64,000 nt of DNA. It comes from Larus michahellis. Lineage: Eukaryota; Chordata; Aves; Charadriiformes; Laridae. The stretch lies in assembly GCF_964199755.1 (NCBI RefSeq), contig NC_133903.1:7643001-7707000 (forward strand), read 5' to 3'. Positions 49,301 through 60,715 of this stretch are shown here, in pieces. Positions within the stretch are counted from its first letter, which is position 1; each line of letters starts with the position of its first letter. The position numbers and the translations under genes are program-made. A model generated the notes under the pieces. That model worked only from the letters and a program-made list of their open reading frames with translations. It was not told the origin of the DNA and made no database searches.

Positions 49301-52300
49301 GCGGTAAGAATGTGTTTGTGAGTTAATCCCAGTCTATAAAGAAGTTTTCAGTTTGTTTTGTTTTGTTTTGTTTTTAACTTAAACCTTTCACTTCTTGCGA
49401 ACCACCTGTGAATTCACTCTTTCAGCTTTCCAGGGCTCTGCCTACCATCCCTCCCAGCGACAACATTAGAGCCAGCAAGACTGCAGCCCTAAGCAACCTC
49501 CTGATGTTCCTGTAGTACTCTTGTCTAACTCATTTTGCCCATTTCAGAGTCTGTCCTGCTTTGACAGGAGGGCTGCTGACCTGTCCAGGCTTAGCCATCG
49601 GCTCAGGGAAGTCCCCAACAAAAGAAGAAAATTCTAAGCCTGAGTATGACTAGTTAAGGAACAGATTATGCAGCATGGTATTCTGCAAAAGCAAGGCTCA
49701 GATTTGAAGACACAAGCAGTGCCTTTCAGGTCTACATTTCTGTAAAGTACTCGGGATCTGAAGCAAGAATTATAAAGCTACAGCCAAGCTCTGTGTTCAC
49801 CCTTCTTACATTTCAATAGTTTAGAGGAGGGTAAAGTATACACATGAACACAATTGGTATCGCGTCATCTACAACTAGCTCCTGTCTGCTGACAGCAGAC
49901 CAAACACATTTCTTAATTCCTAGGTCATCGTTCAGAGGTCCCTTGCTGCTAAAAACCTCTCTCACGCCAAAGGAGGCTCCTTGATGACCTCCTACTTGAA
50001 AATTTTGCCCCTCTTTATGATGGTAATGCCGGGAATGATCAGCCGGATTCTCTTCCCAGGTAAGTGCTAAAGGAGAGATCTGTTCCCTCTACTTGTCACT
50101 ACTGTTGTGCCTACTCTACGGAGCTGGAACAGCCTGTACCGAGTAAGTTAAAAACTTGCAATGCATCAAATGCCCAAAGCATGAAGAAACTTGCTTCCAG
50201 TTATAAGCGGAAGAATGTGCATCCTCCTACAGCAGACCCCAGACACGTATTGCACAACGTGCTAGAGCCGTTGGCTGTCATCCATCCTCACAGCAGTTGT
50301 GCTGATCTTTCTGAGCTTGCTACCTGCAGCAGCTCTGCGTTTTGATCCATGCTCTGAGTCCCCTCCTGCACCCAACATGCTAGTCCTCCTGCAGTTTAAG
50401 TTTGAGGCACTCGGAGAAACCCTAACATACCACCTGGAATGTCGTAAACTGCTCACCAGGTGGGAACGTGTGGATGTGCCTGTCTGTCAGGAGCTGTGCT
50501 AGAGGTGGGCGGACAGCCTCAGTCCTCAAGTGATCAGCATTCCTAGAAAAGAATTAGACATGCAGGGCAGGTCAACTACCGATACGGATTGTATCTTTCG
50601 CATGCAAGCAAAAAAAGGGAAAACGGGGAGCTCAGTGCTGCCCTGACCTCACTGGGTTGTGAGAGTCCACTGTCGTTTGCTGGAAGCTTTCCAAGCTTTC
50701 CAGTATTTCACTTAGAAAGCAGTTTACAACATTCAGTAGACTAACTTGTTTAGATATATTGGTTTATTGTGGCTACGGAATACTGCCTCTTACTCCCTCT
50801 TGCATATTTTAGATCTGGTGGCTTGTGCAGATGCAGAAATTTGCCGAAAAATCTGTGGCAATCCGTCTGGCTGTTCCGATATTGCTTATCCTAAGCTGGT
50901 CATAGAACTTCTGCCTGTAGGTAAGGAGCTTGGCCTGTAGGTAAGGTGCTGGCACTGATGGGTACAGTACACACCAGCCAAAAGGCATCTGTGAGAGAAG
51001 TTCAGGGAGGAAAATACTCTGCAACTATAATTTTAGTGGGGTTTATGTTGGGCTTGGTGATGATCCAGTATCCAGAGGTCTAATTCAGTCAAATCTGGAT
51101 AAGAGATAAAGCACAGATGCTTAACAATGAGAATCAACTGTTAACACCTTCCTATCACTACCAATTTTAAAACTGGGGCTAAAAACATTTTTAAAAGTCT
51201 GTTCTAGTTCAAAGGAGAATTCAAGGACATCCTACAGTGTGGTTATTGGGGATTCCTCAGGGCAGCTGTACTTCTTCTGTTTCCAGGACTCAGGGGCCTG
51301 ATGATGTCAGTGATGATAGCAGCTCTCATGTCCTCCCTGACTTCCATCTTTAATAGTGCCAGCACCATTTTCACCATGGACCTCTGGAAACACTTCCGTC
51401 CTCGTTGCTCTGAGTGGGAACTCATGATTGTTGGCAGGTATGGAGAACTAGGACACGTGTATTATATCAGAGCCTGAGCATTAGAGACACATCTCAGCAC
51501 ACCTCGCAGCCTGCCGCCGCCGTATAGATGTAACGTCTTCATGTTGCACAGGTTTGCTGGAGGACTAGAGTGGGGACCTTATGGTTATGAGAGATCTCAG
51601 TAGAGTCTTGCACGCTGAGCAATTGGAAAAGAACAGTCTGAGTTAATAGTAATGGCATCTTTTTCTTGCACAGGGTCTTTGTGCTGCTGCTCACTGTGGT
51701 CTCCATCCTATGGATCCCACTGGTACAGGCTGGCCAGGGAGGGCAGCTCTTTATTTACATCCAGTCGATCAGCTCCTACCTGCAGCCCCCCGTGGCAATG
51801 GTGTTTATACTGGGTTGCTTCTGGAAAAGAGCAAATGAAAAGGTAACAGCTCCGCTGTGCTCAGCACAGTCACCTCCACGGCCTCGCTGTCCTCATGAGA
51901 GTCCTGCAGTTCAAACCACCAGCCCAGGCTGCTGTCCTGCTGCCCCTTGCAGTGTTTGGGAGAATGAAGGCACCCAGACCTCTGAAGAACCCAAGCAACC
52001 ATCACCCACACAGGAGGCAGCAATTCCTGCCATTTTCCAAAGACTCGATTGGCATTTCAGAAGGAAAGAGATGACTGCATCACTCTGTCACAGGGTGTCC
52101 TTCACAAACCTTGAAGCCTGTTAGGGGCTTATTAGCCATCAGCTTATTACAGGGACTTGTATGATCTGCATCAGGGGGGCTACAGAAGGCACAGTGAGCC
52201 CAGAGGGCGAAGGAGCCAGAACAACTGGCATCAGGAGATCTAAACCTCCAGTTTCTCCACGAAGTCTGGCGCTGGGTAATGAGTAAAATCTTCCCAAACT

Positions 52301-55300
52301 GGGCTTTCATTACGTGGAGAGCAGTTGTCAGCCCCCCAGGGTTAAGGCAATCATTAGGATACAAATATCACTCTTCCAAGTATTCTGGCATAAGATGTTA
52401 TCCTTCCCCTCCACACCAAAATTAAAAACCCACTAGATCCCACAGAGGAGAGTTACCAGGCTACTGTAACAGCACTGGCAGACTTAGATGGCAAGAGCAG
52501 AAAAGGGAGGAAAAGTAGCCCAACAAAAAAACAGCAAGGAGAAAGCCTGGCCAGCTTGTAGCCTGAGAATATGGATATAGCCCTGTATCCCGGGTGGGTG
52601 CTTGCTTCTTGCCCCAGTAAAAAATACCCTTCCTTTCCTAGGGCGCGTTCTGGGGCCTAGTGATCGGGCTGCTGCTGGGCGTCATTCGGCTGGTGCTGGA
52701 CTTCATCTACCCAGAGCCCCAGTGCGGCGAGACCGACCTCCGACCAGGCGTGGTGAAGTACATGCACTATCTCTACTTCTCCATGGTCCTGGCCGCCATC
52801 TCCACGCTCACTGTGCTGGTCGTGAGCCTGCTCACAGAACCCCCCTCGGAAGAAATGGTGCGTCACCCCTTCAGATTTCTTTTGTTACTTGTAAATGGTT
52901 TCCAGGATGCCCCGCACTACATCCATGGGAATAATGCGGGGATAAATAATCTGGAAATGGAAGTTTCCGTTCATTCTTTATTTATGATCACACTTGGAAT
53001 AATCTGTAACAGCAATCCCTCCTCTGCTCCGGCACCCTGCTGCCATTTAAGAGTTTGGTCCCGTAAATCCAGAGTCCCGCCCTGGAAACTGGTCAACAGT
53101 AGATGCTACAAAGAGCTGTTCTTAAATTCAAACGTGTGTTTAATGCATGACAAATTAGCTTTTTCCCTCTATTTTCCAAGAAATTCCAGCTTCTGGGTCA
53201 TCTTTATCAACTCTCTTACTAATTTAGTGAGGAACCATTTTTACTCGCAGAAAAGAGAAATCAAGGGCAGAGAGCACACTTCCTCTGGAACAGGTTTGTG
53301 CCAGTTTGACTATTTTCAATAGATACACTGAGGCTACAGAAAAACATTAATAGCAGAAAGAAGGGCCAGAAGGGACCTTCAGAAATCATACAGCCAACGC
53401 ATCCTTGTGCTTCAAGACAGGACTAACCTGATGTATTTATGAAAGACCTGGTGAACTTATTCTTAAAAGTCTCCAGAGAGGGAGAATGCCCAGGGAGGCG
53501 TGTGATCGATTTGAGAGCTCACCTGCCCTACCGGTAGCAGTTTTTCCTCATCTCCAACCTGAATCTTTCCAGCTTCATGTTGTGCTCATCCCTTTCTGTC
53601 CACCCTATCGTTGATACTGAGAACGTTTCTCTTTAATGAGTCTTTTACATATTTGAAGAAAATTATCATATCTCCCACCTGTCTTCTCTTCTCTCCACAA
53701 CCCCAGTTCTTTGAATCATTCCTCCCTGGCCGCAATTTCCATTCTTTTGCTCCCTTCACTGACCCACTCTCAGTCTGCGTCCAGTGATGGTCCCGTGCAG
53801 AAATGTCTCCTCCTCAGTAACAGAGAGTGAAGAATGGCATCTGTACCAACAGCTATCGTGTTCCAGGCAAAACTAAACCCAACATGCCGGTGGTAGCCAT
53901 CGCTTCTATAGTTACCAGCTGAGCACTTGGCTGTTCACCTGCTCCAACAGGGCAGGAGAACAGATTTCAGCCCCTCTAAGTATTCTCTCTGCAGGCTGCT
54001 CTACTGCTAAGGTAGTCCTTTAAACAACCATGAAAGCAGTTTTCTTTAACACCACTCTTCATGCCATCAGATAAGTCGGCTTACCTGGTTCACACGCGGG
54101 GATCTACCAGCCAAGAAAGACCTAGCAGTCAGCCCTTCCCCTGATGCTGCAAAAGGAGTGTGTGAAGCTGAGCGCCCAGCTCTCCAGATTGATATAAGCA
54201 TTGCTTCTGAAAATAGTTCAAATGATAATAAATGTAAGTGCTGCAACATCGTATTCAGTAATACCTACACTTAACAACCCTAGGCATTATGTAGAGCCTT
54301 TGAAGACAAGAAACGTTAAAACTCCTTCCTCTGGATTTCTGTAACTTCAGGGCATGCTAAAAGGTTTTTACCTGACAGTGTTACCTAAGCAGAAGTTTAG
54401 TTTCTTTTCCATCTCTTGATGGCATTAGAAATGCTTGAAATCGAGAAGGAGCTGGATGGGATACAGAAAGCCATGCCCGTTATCCTGCACTAGCGCCGGG
54501 TGCTGCTTGCGCCTGCTGCGAGGAGAACTGGTTGAAAAAGGGGAGGGTGGAGGAAAAGCACAATTATTTTCACAAAATTCCATTTCTGTTTTTCAGTGAT
54601 GTTTTCTGATCGACTCTAGCAGCAGGGAGAACCCAGAGCCCTGGGCGGAGTTCTTGACAGATCAGTGAAGGAGGATTTACATTTTTTAAAACTTGTACTT
54701 GTCGGTATTAGGTACAAACACGCATAGCAACTCATTCTGCATTTTCCAGCGATGATTACCATCACTTGTTTTTGCCAGGCTTGGGACACTGTTTATGTAA
54801 CTGCGCAGCTTTTGCTATGTATTGCTTTGATCTATAAAAAGCTGTTGAAAACATCAGTAAGTTAATGAATTATGGTGCAGATCTCCCAACCGGCTGGGAA
54901 GTCTCACGTTCGTTGTGCATGAGCGCTGTCTTCCCAGCATTTAGTCGTGTATGCCCTAACCCACACCAGAGCTGGGAAAATTCAATTTACACGTGTGTGG
55001 CGTGGAGTAACCCTAAATGGACTAGAGCGTGCACTTGCAAGAGGAAGCTGATGGGCACCGAGCAGCTACAGCTCAGCTTTTAGGTCTGGTCTACTATTAC
55101 TCTTTATTAAATGTTGGGAACAGCAGAACTTCAGCTCAGAACTCCAGGGAGAAAAGAAATTCATACTAGAGCTCCCAAAAGATGCTAATTGAAGGGATTC
55201 CTAAACCTCAGTGTAGCTAGTGTATTCATTTAAAGAACACTGGTGCATTTTTGCATCAAAACCCTTTGTACAGGACCACACTGATACATTCCTGGGATGT

Positions 55301-55566
55301 GTTCTGTTGGTGAGATTTATACCTCACTATTGACTGTCTTTTTAGGTACGACTAACGCCAAAGGGAACTCGAAGCTGGTGACCACCCTTCTGTGGCTCTG
55401 CGGGATGGAGCGCAAACAGGAAAATGCTGAGAACGTGGCGCCGACTAAACCCGAGCCGCTTCCCGTGGCTTCCCTGGAGGAGACACCGCTGGTGAAACAC
55501 GTCCTGAACGCCAACTTGCTGTTGTGTGTGTGTGCTGGGATCTTCCTCTGGGCCTACTTCGCATAG
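43204..55566 (+). CDS. SLC5A11: SLC5A11, sodium/myo-inositol cotransporter 2 (SMIT2/SGLT6)
   Basis: Plasma-membrane sodium-coupled symporter of the SSF family that takes up myo-inositol and D-chiro-inositol and, weakly, glucose. Exons: 43204-43335, 44266-44337, 45046-45150, 45403-45462, 45975-46079, 47477-47582, 48383-48463, 48892-49097, 49924-50059, 50813-50920, 51287-51437, 51674-51842, 52642-52857, 54071-54233 and 55346-55566. All junctions are GT/AG and in phase. The sum is 2031 nt, 676 residues (human about 675). The sequence follows human SLC5A11 nearly throughout, including [22 protein letters not shown] and Y-I-Q-S-I-S-S-Y-L. About 14 membrane segments are expected. The start has a good Kozak context (aaaccATGg). 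The gene lies 5.8 kb after GRID2IP on the same strand. The gene and orthology are secure; substrate is inferred from the family. Confidence 0.96.
44266..47582 (+). CDS. SLC5A11: SLC5A11 exons 2-6, first inverted repeat of the LeuT-like core
   Basis: Residues 45-194 (44266-44337, 45046-45150, 45403-45462, 45975-46079, 47477-47582). Includes [20 protein letters not shown] and the conserved G-S-G-H-F, whose His corresponds to a sugar-contacting residue in SGLT1. Also present are [13 protein letters not shown] and [12 protein letters not shown]. These are SSF-family signatures. Confidence 0.93.
44427..44444. repeat. (CA)n microsatellite
   Basis: About nine CA units in the SLC5A11 intron after exon 2. 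Confidence 0.85.
48383..50059 (+). CDS. SLC5A11: SLC5A11 exons 7-9, middle membrane helices and sugar-site loop
   Basis: Residues 194-335 (48383-48463, 48892-49097, 49924-50059). Contains the SSF motif stretch [14 protein letters not shown], the extracellular loop with an N-S-S glycosylation sequon (E-N-S-S-C-G), and [14 protein letters not shown] with the aromatic pair that stacks on sugar in SGLTs. It ends with the helix up to S-R-I-L-F-P. Confidence 0.93.
49351..49376. repeat. (GTTTT)n simple repeat
   Basis: Four to five pentamer units in the SLC5A11 intron after exon 8. Confidence 0.85.
50813..52857 (+). CDS. SLC5A11: SLC5A11 exons 10-13, second inverted repeat and C-terminal helices
   Basis: Residues 335-549 (50813-50920, 51287-51437, 51674-51842, 52642-52857). 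Contains the Cys-rich extracellular loop ([13 protein letters not shown] with G-C-S-D-I-A-Y-P), the sodium-site helix [16 protein letters not shown], and [17 protein letters not shown]1 has Asp (454, as I recall) where the first Ile of F-I-Y-I-Q stands here. Human SLC5A11 also has Ile, so this marks the inositol-transporting subtype. Confidence 0.93.
53362..53760 (-). mobile_element. Old CR1/L3-like LINE fragment (- strand)
   Basis: The segment shares the order of landmarks of the CR1/L3 3' region read in reverse: gaagggacctt, a cluster around cttattcttaaaagtctccag, ttttcctcatctccaacctgaa, cttttacatatttgaag, attatcatatctcccacctgtcttctcttctc and agttctttgaatc. It is much more diverged than the element at 14551, so it is an ancient insertion. 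It lies in the SLC5A11 intron between exons 13 and 14. Confidence 0.7.
54071..55566 (+). CDS. SLC5A11: SLC5A11 last two exons, cytosolic loop and final helix
   Basis: Residues 550-676 (54071-54233, 55346-55566). A variable, Ser/Asp-rich cytosolic segment is followed by the conserved [10 protein letters not shown] and the last helix [17 protein letters not shown] before TAG at 55564. The end W-A-Y-F-A parallels human W-G-Y-F-A. Confidence 0.93.
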
Positions 55567-56500
55567 CAGTCGGCTATTCGACTCCAGATGACATCAACTA
55601 ATTTTAATTGGTGTAAATAATAATAACTAGCAGAGGGTTAATGTAATTCATAATGCTTTCTAAATTTTATTTCTTTATTTAAGAAGACAGAGCCTCCTCC
55701 CTAATCCTTTCCTTATTTCCAGTGGAGGCCTGGCTGTGAAAGGTGCCGAGCCCTCAGCACCACCACGGTCAGACCCAAACACGGGTGTGAGGGGAACTAA
55801 GGAAGGCAGCTAGGCAGAAGAGGTTTGTTTGGGTATTTTAAATATTTAATTATGCTCTTTGGGGTTAGAGCACCGCCTGGAATTCAGGAAGTCTAGATTC
55901 TCTTCCTATTTATGCCTCTGTAACCAGCTCCAAGCGCTTGTTTCCCCTTTGGATCAGCTCCTCTGCCCTGGAGGAGAGCCCAGGCCTGCTGCCGGTGCGG
56001 GCTGGCAGCAGCAGCCGTGCCTCGCTGCCTCAGCGGGCAGAAGCGCCTGTGCAATTAGCGCTCCCGGGCCCGCTGACGCTTCTGTGAGTTTATGCTGAAT
56101 TAACGAAGCTCTTGCGGCCTCCCTGCATTACAGCCTGCCCACACTGCTGGCAGTGCTGCCATGGTGGGGCTGACACCGACCGACACCAGCATCCAGCCTG
56201 GAAACTGCCCCAAAATTGTCATCAGGGACACCTGAAGAGAGCTAAACCAGCCCAAAGGCAGCAGGTGCTGGCAGGGAGGAGGGCAGCGCGGGGCCTGCTG
56301 GCACCCCCTCGCCCCCTGGGGCCGTTCTGCCAACGCTTCCGTGCCACGAAGACCCTCGGTCGGGACCAACGACTGCCGCTGGCCATCCCCAGGGCACTGC
56401 TGGAGGAGTGATTCAGCCTGGCCCCGTCCCCCGGGGCTTTGTGTAGCTGCAGATAAAACTTCATTAAAGAGCGAGAGCTGCTCCCCGCCTGCCTGGAGTG
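55567..56500 (+). other. SLC5A11 3' UTR and short intergenic gap
   Basis: An AT-rich 3' UTR follows the TAG (repeated taataat and ttatttctttattt motifs). I see no perfect AATAAA. The nearest variant is ATTAAA at 56463, close to the next gene, so the SLC5A11 transcript may end at a weak signal or run almost into the CpG island. Confidence 0.5.
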
Positions 56501-57015
56501 TGTGGGGCGTGGGGCGGGGTAAGGGGGGGAACTGTGCTCGAGGCCTCGGGCCCAGCGCGGCCCCTCGCGGCCTCCACCGGCCCCTAACGGCCACCGGCTC
56601 CCCGCGGCCATGTCGAAGAAGGCGCCGAGGCCGCCGGGCTCGCCGGAGCCGGCGCCGCTGGAGCGGCGGAACCTGCTGGACGTGCTGCGGGAGCGGCAGC
56701 AGCGCGCCGGCCAGGTGGGACGGCGGCGGCGGCGGCGGGGCCGGGGGGTCCCCGCCCAGGGCCGGGCGGTGCGAGCGGGCGCGGCCTCGGGTCTCGTCTC
56801 CTCTCGTCTCCTCTCCGCAGGGCCGGTTCCCGCTCCACAGGTTGTTGGTGGTGGCCCGGCCGGGCGACGGGGCGGCGGCCGAGGAGGTGGAAGGTGGGTT
56901 CCCCGGCCGGGAGGGGACAGCAGCCCCCCGCAGCCCCGCTCCCCATCGCCCCCAGCATGGCGAGGGCCGCGCGGCCGCCAACGGCCCCGTACCTGCCGGG
57001 CGCTGGGGCTCGGGG
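56500..57015. promoter_or_regulatory. CpG island promoter of the small downstream gene
   Basis: About 0.5 kb of very GC-rich, CpG-dense DNA, including a (CGG)n run near 56721-56740, covers the first two exons of the gene that starts at 56610. It is the only CpG island of this kind near a start codon in the window and suggests a broadly expressed gene. No TATA box is evident. Confidence 0.75.
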
Positions 57016-60000
57016 AACCCGGCATTTCGTCCTCACCTGTCATAAAATTTCTTACATACGTTAAATATTGCATGGTTGTAGCAAAACCTACAAGAGCTTA
57101 CAGCATGGCATGTGCTCGGAGTAACATCACGGGCAGTATGGAGCAGCGATACATACAAGCCCATAAAATAAGAAAATACTATTGTGTTAAACCATATGAA
57201 GAGAATCGTCACTTGGGAATCCTTCCTAAGCAAGTTAAACACAAGTATTAGAAACCCTGAGGGGGAGAGAAAGACTTCAAAACAGATATATTGTTTTTGC
57301 AACCAACTTTAAGTATGACTTTCTCAGGCAACTGATGTATACCAGATGCTTTGTCTGATGATACATTAAGACAGTTGGATTTTTAACCACCTTTATCAGC
57401 TTGTGCCAATGTCCAGCAGAGGCAAGGACTAAATGGCACTGCCGTACAAGGCTCCCGAGGTGCTCTACATTTGCATCTACAGACACAAACATGTAACTAC
57501 ATAGTTAGAGGAAATAAATGCTAATAAGAATCTGAGACTTCAGCTACTGAAATACTGCAGGGTTTAGTGCATTTTTAGGAGCTAGCATGAATTGCACTGG
57601 TGCACGTCAAAAGATTCCCATGGTAGCAGTGCTTTCATGTTTCTTCTGAATAATAAAAGTATAATCTGTGAATCTTCTGCCTGTGGCAGCAGAGAGAACA
57701 CTGACCAGACCACACAACACGAACCTGCAGCAACTAGCCGCATAAGCTGTTTGACAAACTGCCAGTTTTTCTTTTGAAACAAGGTTATCACAGAGCATTG
57801 TTTGAGAAGGCGTTAGAATACCACTCAGGAGAACAAGTCTCAGGTCTGCTACTGCTCTGTTCCAGCTATATTTGTCATGTAGTAGAGGTAAGTTACATAA
57901 ATTCCTAGTGGGACCAAGTAACCTTGATTCATCTTTGTACAAATTTGGCTTCTAAGATTCAGCTAACTACAAATACAGAACCGTCTCTTACTGCATACAT
58001 AGGCTCAAAGACCTAAAAAACGCTGTGGTGGGTTCAGTAGCTGACCTCTGGGATTTGCTCCACCCAGTGCTTCAGATAACTGCCCCAGAGCATTATTCTG
58101 ACAGAATTAGATGACATGTTCTGTCAGACGTAATAGGAACACCGTGTGTTGTCCTCAGTGCCTGAGACTCAAAGGGAAAGCCCACGTAGGGCAGCTGATG
58201 AATTATTTTTATATTCAAAAATTAATTTGTAATATGCAATTCTGTAACATCTCTACCCTTTCCTCTGCAGTCTTGCAGTAGCACAATCCATCTCATCATC
58301 CGAGATTTAGCTTCTCTCCAAAAGCAAGGTCCTAAGTAAGTGTTCCATATCACTTTGAGGAAACAAAATTTTAGCTGAAGTGGTAGAATGCTTCCTTAAG
58401 GTTAAACGGAACATTAGCTACGATGATATAAAGCTTTTATTCTCCCACTGAATACCTGTTGACCACAGAGGAGCTGAGGTTTTCCAGCTAACACAATACA
58501 TTTTTTCTGGATGCTGGATGCAGTTCTTGCCCAGCCCTCTGCACTGGAGTCCATCTTCAAGATGCCGAGACTTCAACTGTCAGTTTCATAGGTTTCAGAA
58601 AATAGGAAAATTCCTTCCTTAGGAATCTGCTGCATGATTTCTGTACCCTGCTTTGTAAGCGTTCGTAGATGCATATACTGGAATTTCAAAAATTATCTTT
58701 AGACTATCAGCCTCTGCCTTCCAGCCTGCTGTTTGTCCTTCCAGCACTACCCAACCAGCCCCACAGAGTTCAGCTGATTTCTGTCTTTAACTTAACCTGG
58801 GTGTTTCTCTAGGGCTCCATATTAATTCACTGAAATCCAGGTTCACAAAAGCTGCATCATTTTCTTTGCTATGAACGGAATTCTTACCAAAGCAAGCTCT
58901 CAACACACTCCTGCATTTGCTTACTAAATCCCTACTGCTCTTTTGCTCGTTTCTTACCCTCACATCCAACCAGCCCACTCCAGACCCGCGCACAGATGTC
59001 AGAATACAATTAGGGAAGGTTTCCGCTGGCTGGGGTGTGAGGGGTGCACCATGCTGTGCACACAATGCTCTAGCACAGCTCTAGGAATGCAAACAACTCA
59101 CTGCATAGTTTACAAAACTTGACCATCCGATAAAAACTCCTTGCTGTACTTTAGGACGGAATTCGCTCTCTTTCCACGCAGTGCTTTACTCCAGGAAATT
59201 AAAGTTTTAGTGGTGGCACATAACATCCCCACCAGACTGTTCCCAGACTGGTATGTGGCAATGGCGACGTCTCCCGTGACACGTCCACAAGGCTCGACGC
59301 AATCAGAGTCTACGGCAGAGGTGGTGGCAGAGTGCCTTACCCGCCTACTCAAACTGGCAGCCTGCATTCAGCGTTTGGAGGTAAACTTCAAATAACTGGG
59401 CTGTAAGGAATTTACCTAGTTTACCCCCATAAATCCCCCCAGACCCCACCAGCAAGCAGCCACATGGTCTTTCAAGCAGAGTTTACAAGCATACACACCT
59501 GCGAGGAGCCTAGAAGCAGAGCTAAAGCATTACAAAACCTCATTATTTTATTCCAAGTTTCTTTCTAGACCTCTGTAGGGTTGTTTTGTGCAGCCATTTG
59601 ATTGAATTACTCAAGTGCACCAACATAGCTTAAAGGCAGCCGAAAGTCACTCATGAAGCCGATACCTGGCATCGCCTCCCACCCCTGCCCATTGCTGCAC
59701 GCTCTTGGGAGCAGAAGATGCTGTTGTGCTTGGTAAACACAGGAGTAACTGCAGCTCTGCTGTTTTGGGCATATTTCCTCAACTTTAAATGTGTCCTAGC
59801 CCTGTGGTCTTATTCCTGCTGCACTGAAATGTGCTTTTTATTATCAAGGATGACAGCGAGGATACCAATGAGAACATACACACTTTTGAACCCGAGCTGC
59901 TAATCCCGGCAGAGATGATTAACTGTTTGTGCAATGGTGAAGAATGTGTAAGTCCAGAAGATTTCGTGAGACTTTATTTAAGTCCTTCACAGCCTACCCT

Positions 60001-60499
60001 AGATTCAGGTACACTGCATACAGTTTGAGAGATAAACATTAAATTTAGTAACAAAACTAGAATTTTTGGCTGGTAACACTGAATTTTGAGTTACAGGAGT
60101 TTGTTACAGCGTTACTGTAGAGACAGAGGAAAGCAGGACTGCACCCACTGACAGGGGTCACCTTCCCTGTTTAGAGATGTCCGAACAGGAAACAACTGGG
60201 CAGCCACTGGGATTTCAAACTGGGGCACCAATCAGACAGCAACTAAAATATATTTAACGTCATGCCAAGGGCAATGTGTCTTGTCAAGACCTTTATGAAA
60301 TGCAGTTTTATTTTGCGGATAAGCCTGAGGTCTAGTTTAATAACTTCAATAAAAAGTACGATGGAGTATTAAGGAATTTATAGTTTAAGTAAATTGATTC
60401 AAATAGCTCTACGAATGTTACCTCAATTAACTAGTTTCCTCTCCTCCCCTCTCATTTGCAGAAACTGTATGGCCTGTTCCGTCTCATTTCTCTGTATAA
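56610..60499 (+). CDS. Unidentified six-exon gene, protein of about 219 residues
   Basis: Proposed exons: 56610-56714, 56821-56886, 58271-58335, 59155-59380, 59849-60008 and 60462-60499. Their phases agree and they sum to 660 nt (219 residues plus stop). The start is M-S-K-K-A-P-R-P-P-G in a strong Kozak context inside a CpG island. Protein-like blocks are R-R-N-L-L-D-V-L-R-E-R-Q-Q-R, F-P-L-H-R-L-L-V-V-A-R-P-G, I-H-L-I-I-R-D-L-A-S-L-Q-K-Q, then L-L-Q-E-I-K-V-L-V-V-A-H-N-I-P-T-R-L-F-P-D and a C-terminal acidic region ending in S-V. I see no signal peptide or membrane helix and recognise no family, so no function is proposed. The weakest part is exon 2, where the frame needs the poorer of two donors; an unseen exon between 56.9 and 58.27 kb is possible. 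From memory, humans have no gene between SLC5A11 and ARHGAP17, which would make this a candidate for loss or non-annotation. Confidence 0.6.
59155..59380 (+). CDS. Largest exon of the unidentified gene
   Basis: An acceptor (gtactttag) and a donor (GAG then gtaaac) bound a 226-nt exon that is open in one frame. It encodes 75 residues with alternating hydrophobic segments (E-I-K-V-L-V-V-A-H, L-F-P-D-W-Y-V-A-M-A) and a Leu/Ala-rich predicted helix (V-V-A-E-C-L-T-R-L-L-K-L-A-A-C-I-Q-R-L-E). This is the most convincing coding evidence for the gene and the best query for a homology search. Confidence 0.7.
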
Positions 60500-60705
60500 T
60501 ACAAGCTGTATCCAGTGTTTCTCTTAGCAGCTGGAATCAGTTGTGTTTAACATGAATCTACATATTAAAGGATAACAGAAGCATACTGGGAATGAATATC
60601 CAGTGATCTCAAGCTACAAAGCCCAGGGAACGACTGTGTAACCTTCAGTGTCCATTGGAAGCAACGTTAACTCACGAACGTGAATAAAGATGCCTTAAGT
60701 TGACA
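60500..60705 (+). other. 3' UTR of the unidentified gene, with AATAAA at 60683-60688
   Basis: About 200 bases follow the TAA at 60497-60499, and a perfect AATAAA lies at 60683-60688. The close spacing of stop and signal supports the proposed last exon. Confidence 0.55.
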
Positions 60706-60715
60706 AAAGACAATC

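Noticed and set aside
52858-53322. Open frame running about 155 codons past the end of SLC5A11 exon 13
   Set aside because: A good donor follows E-E-M at 52857, and the exon at 54071 continues the known protein. The read-through has no similarity to SLC5A family members and is treated as a chance intron frame.
56100-57073. Long - strand ORFs (up to 293 codons) across the CpG island
   Set aside because: They are Arg/Pro/Gly-rich translations of CpG-island DNA with no splice or homology support. The + strand exons there are in phase with downstream exons.
57033-57251. Open stretch after exon 2 of the unidentified gene reading through to K-H-K-Y
   Set aside because: It is only the tail of an ORF that reads through the first intron. 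Used as an exon it has no matching donor, and its AT-rich content does not resemble the rest of the gene.
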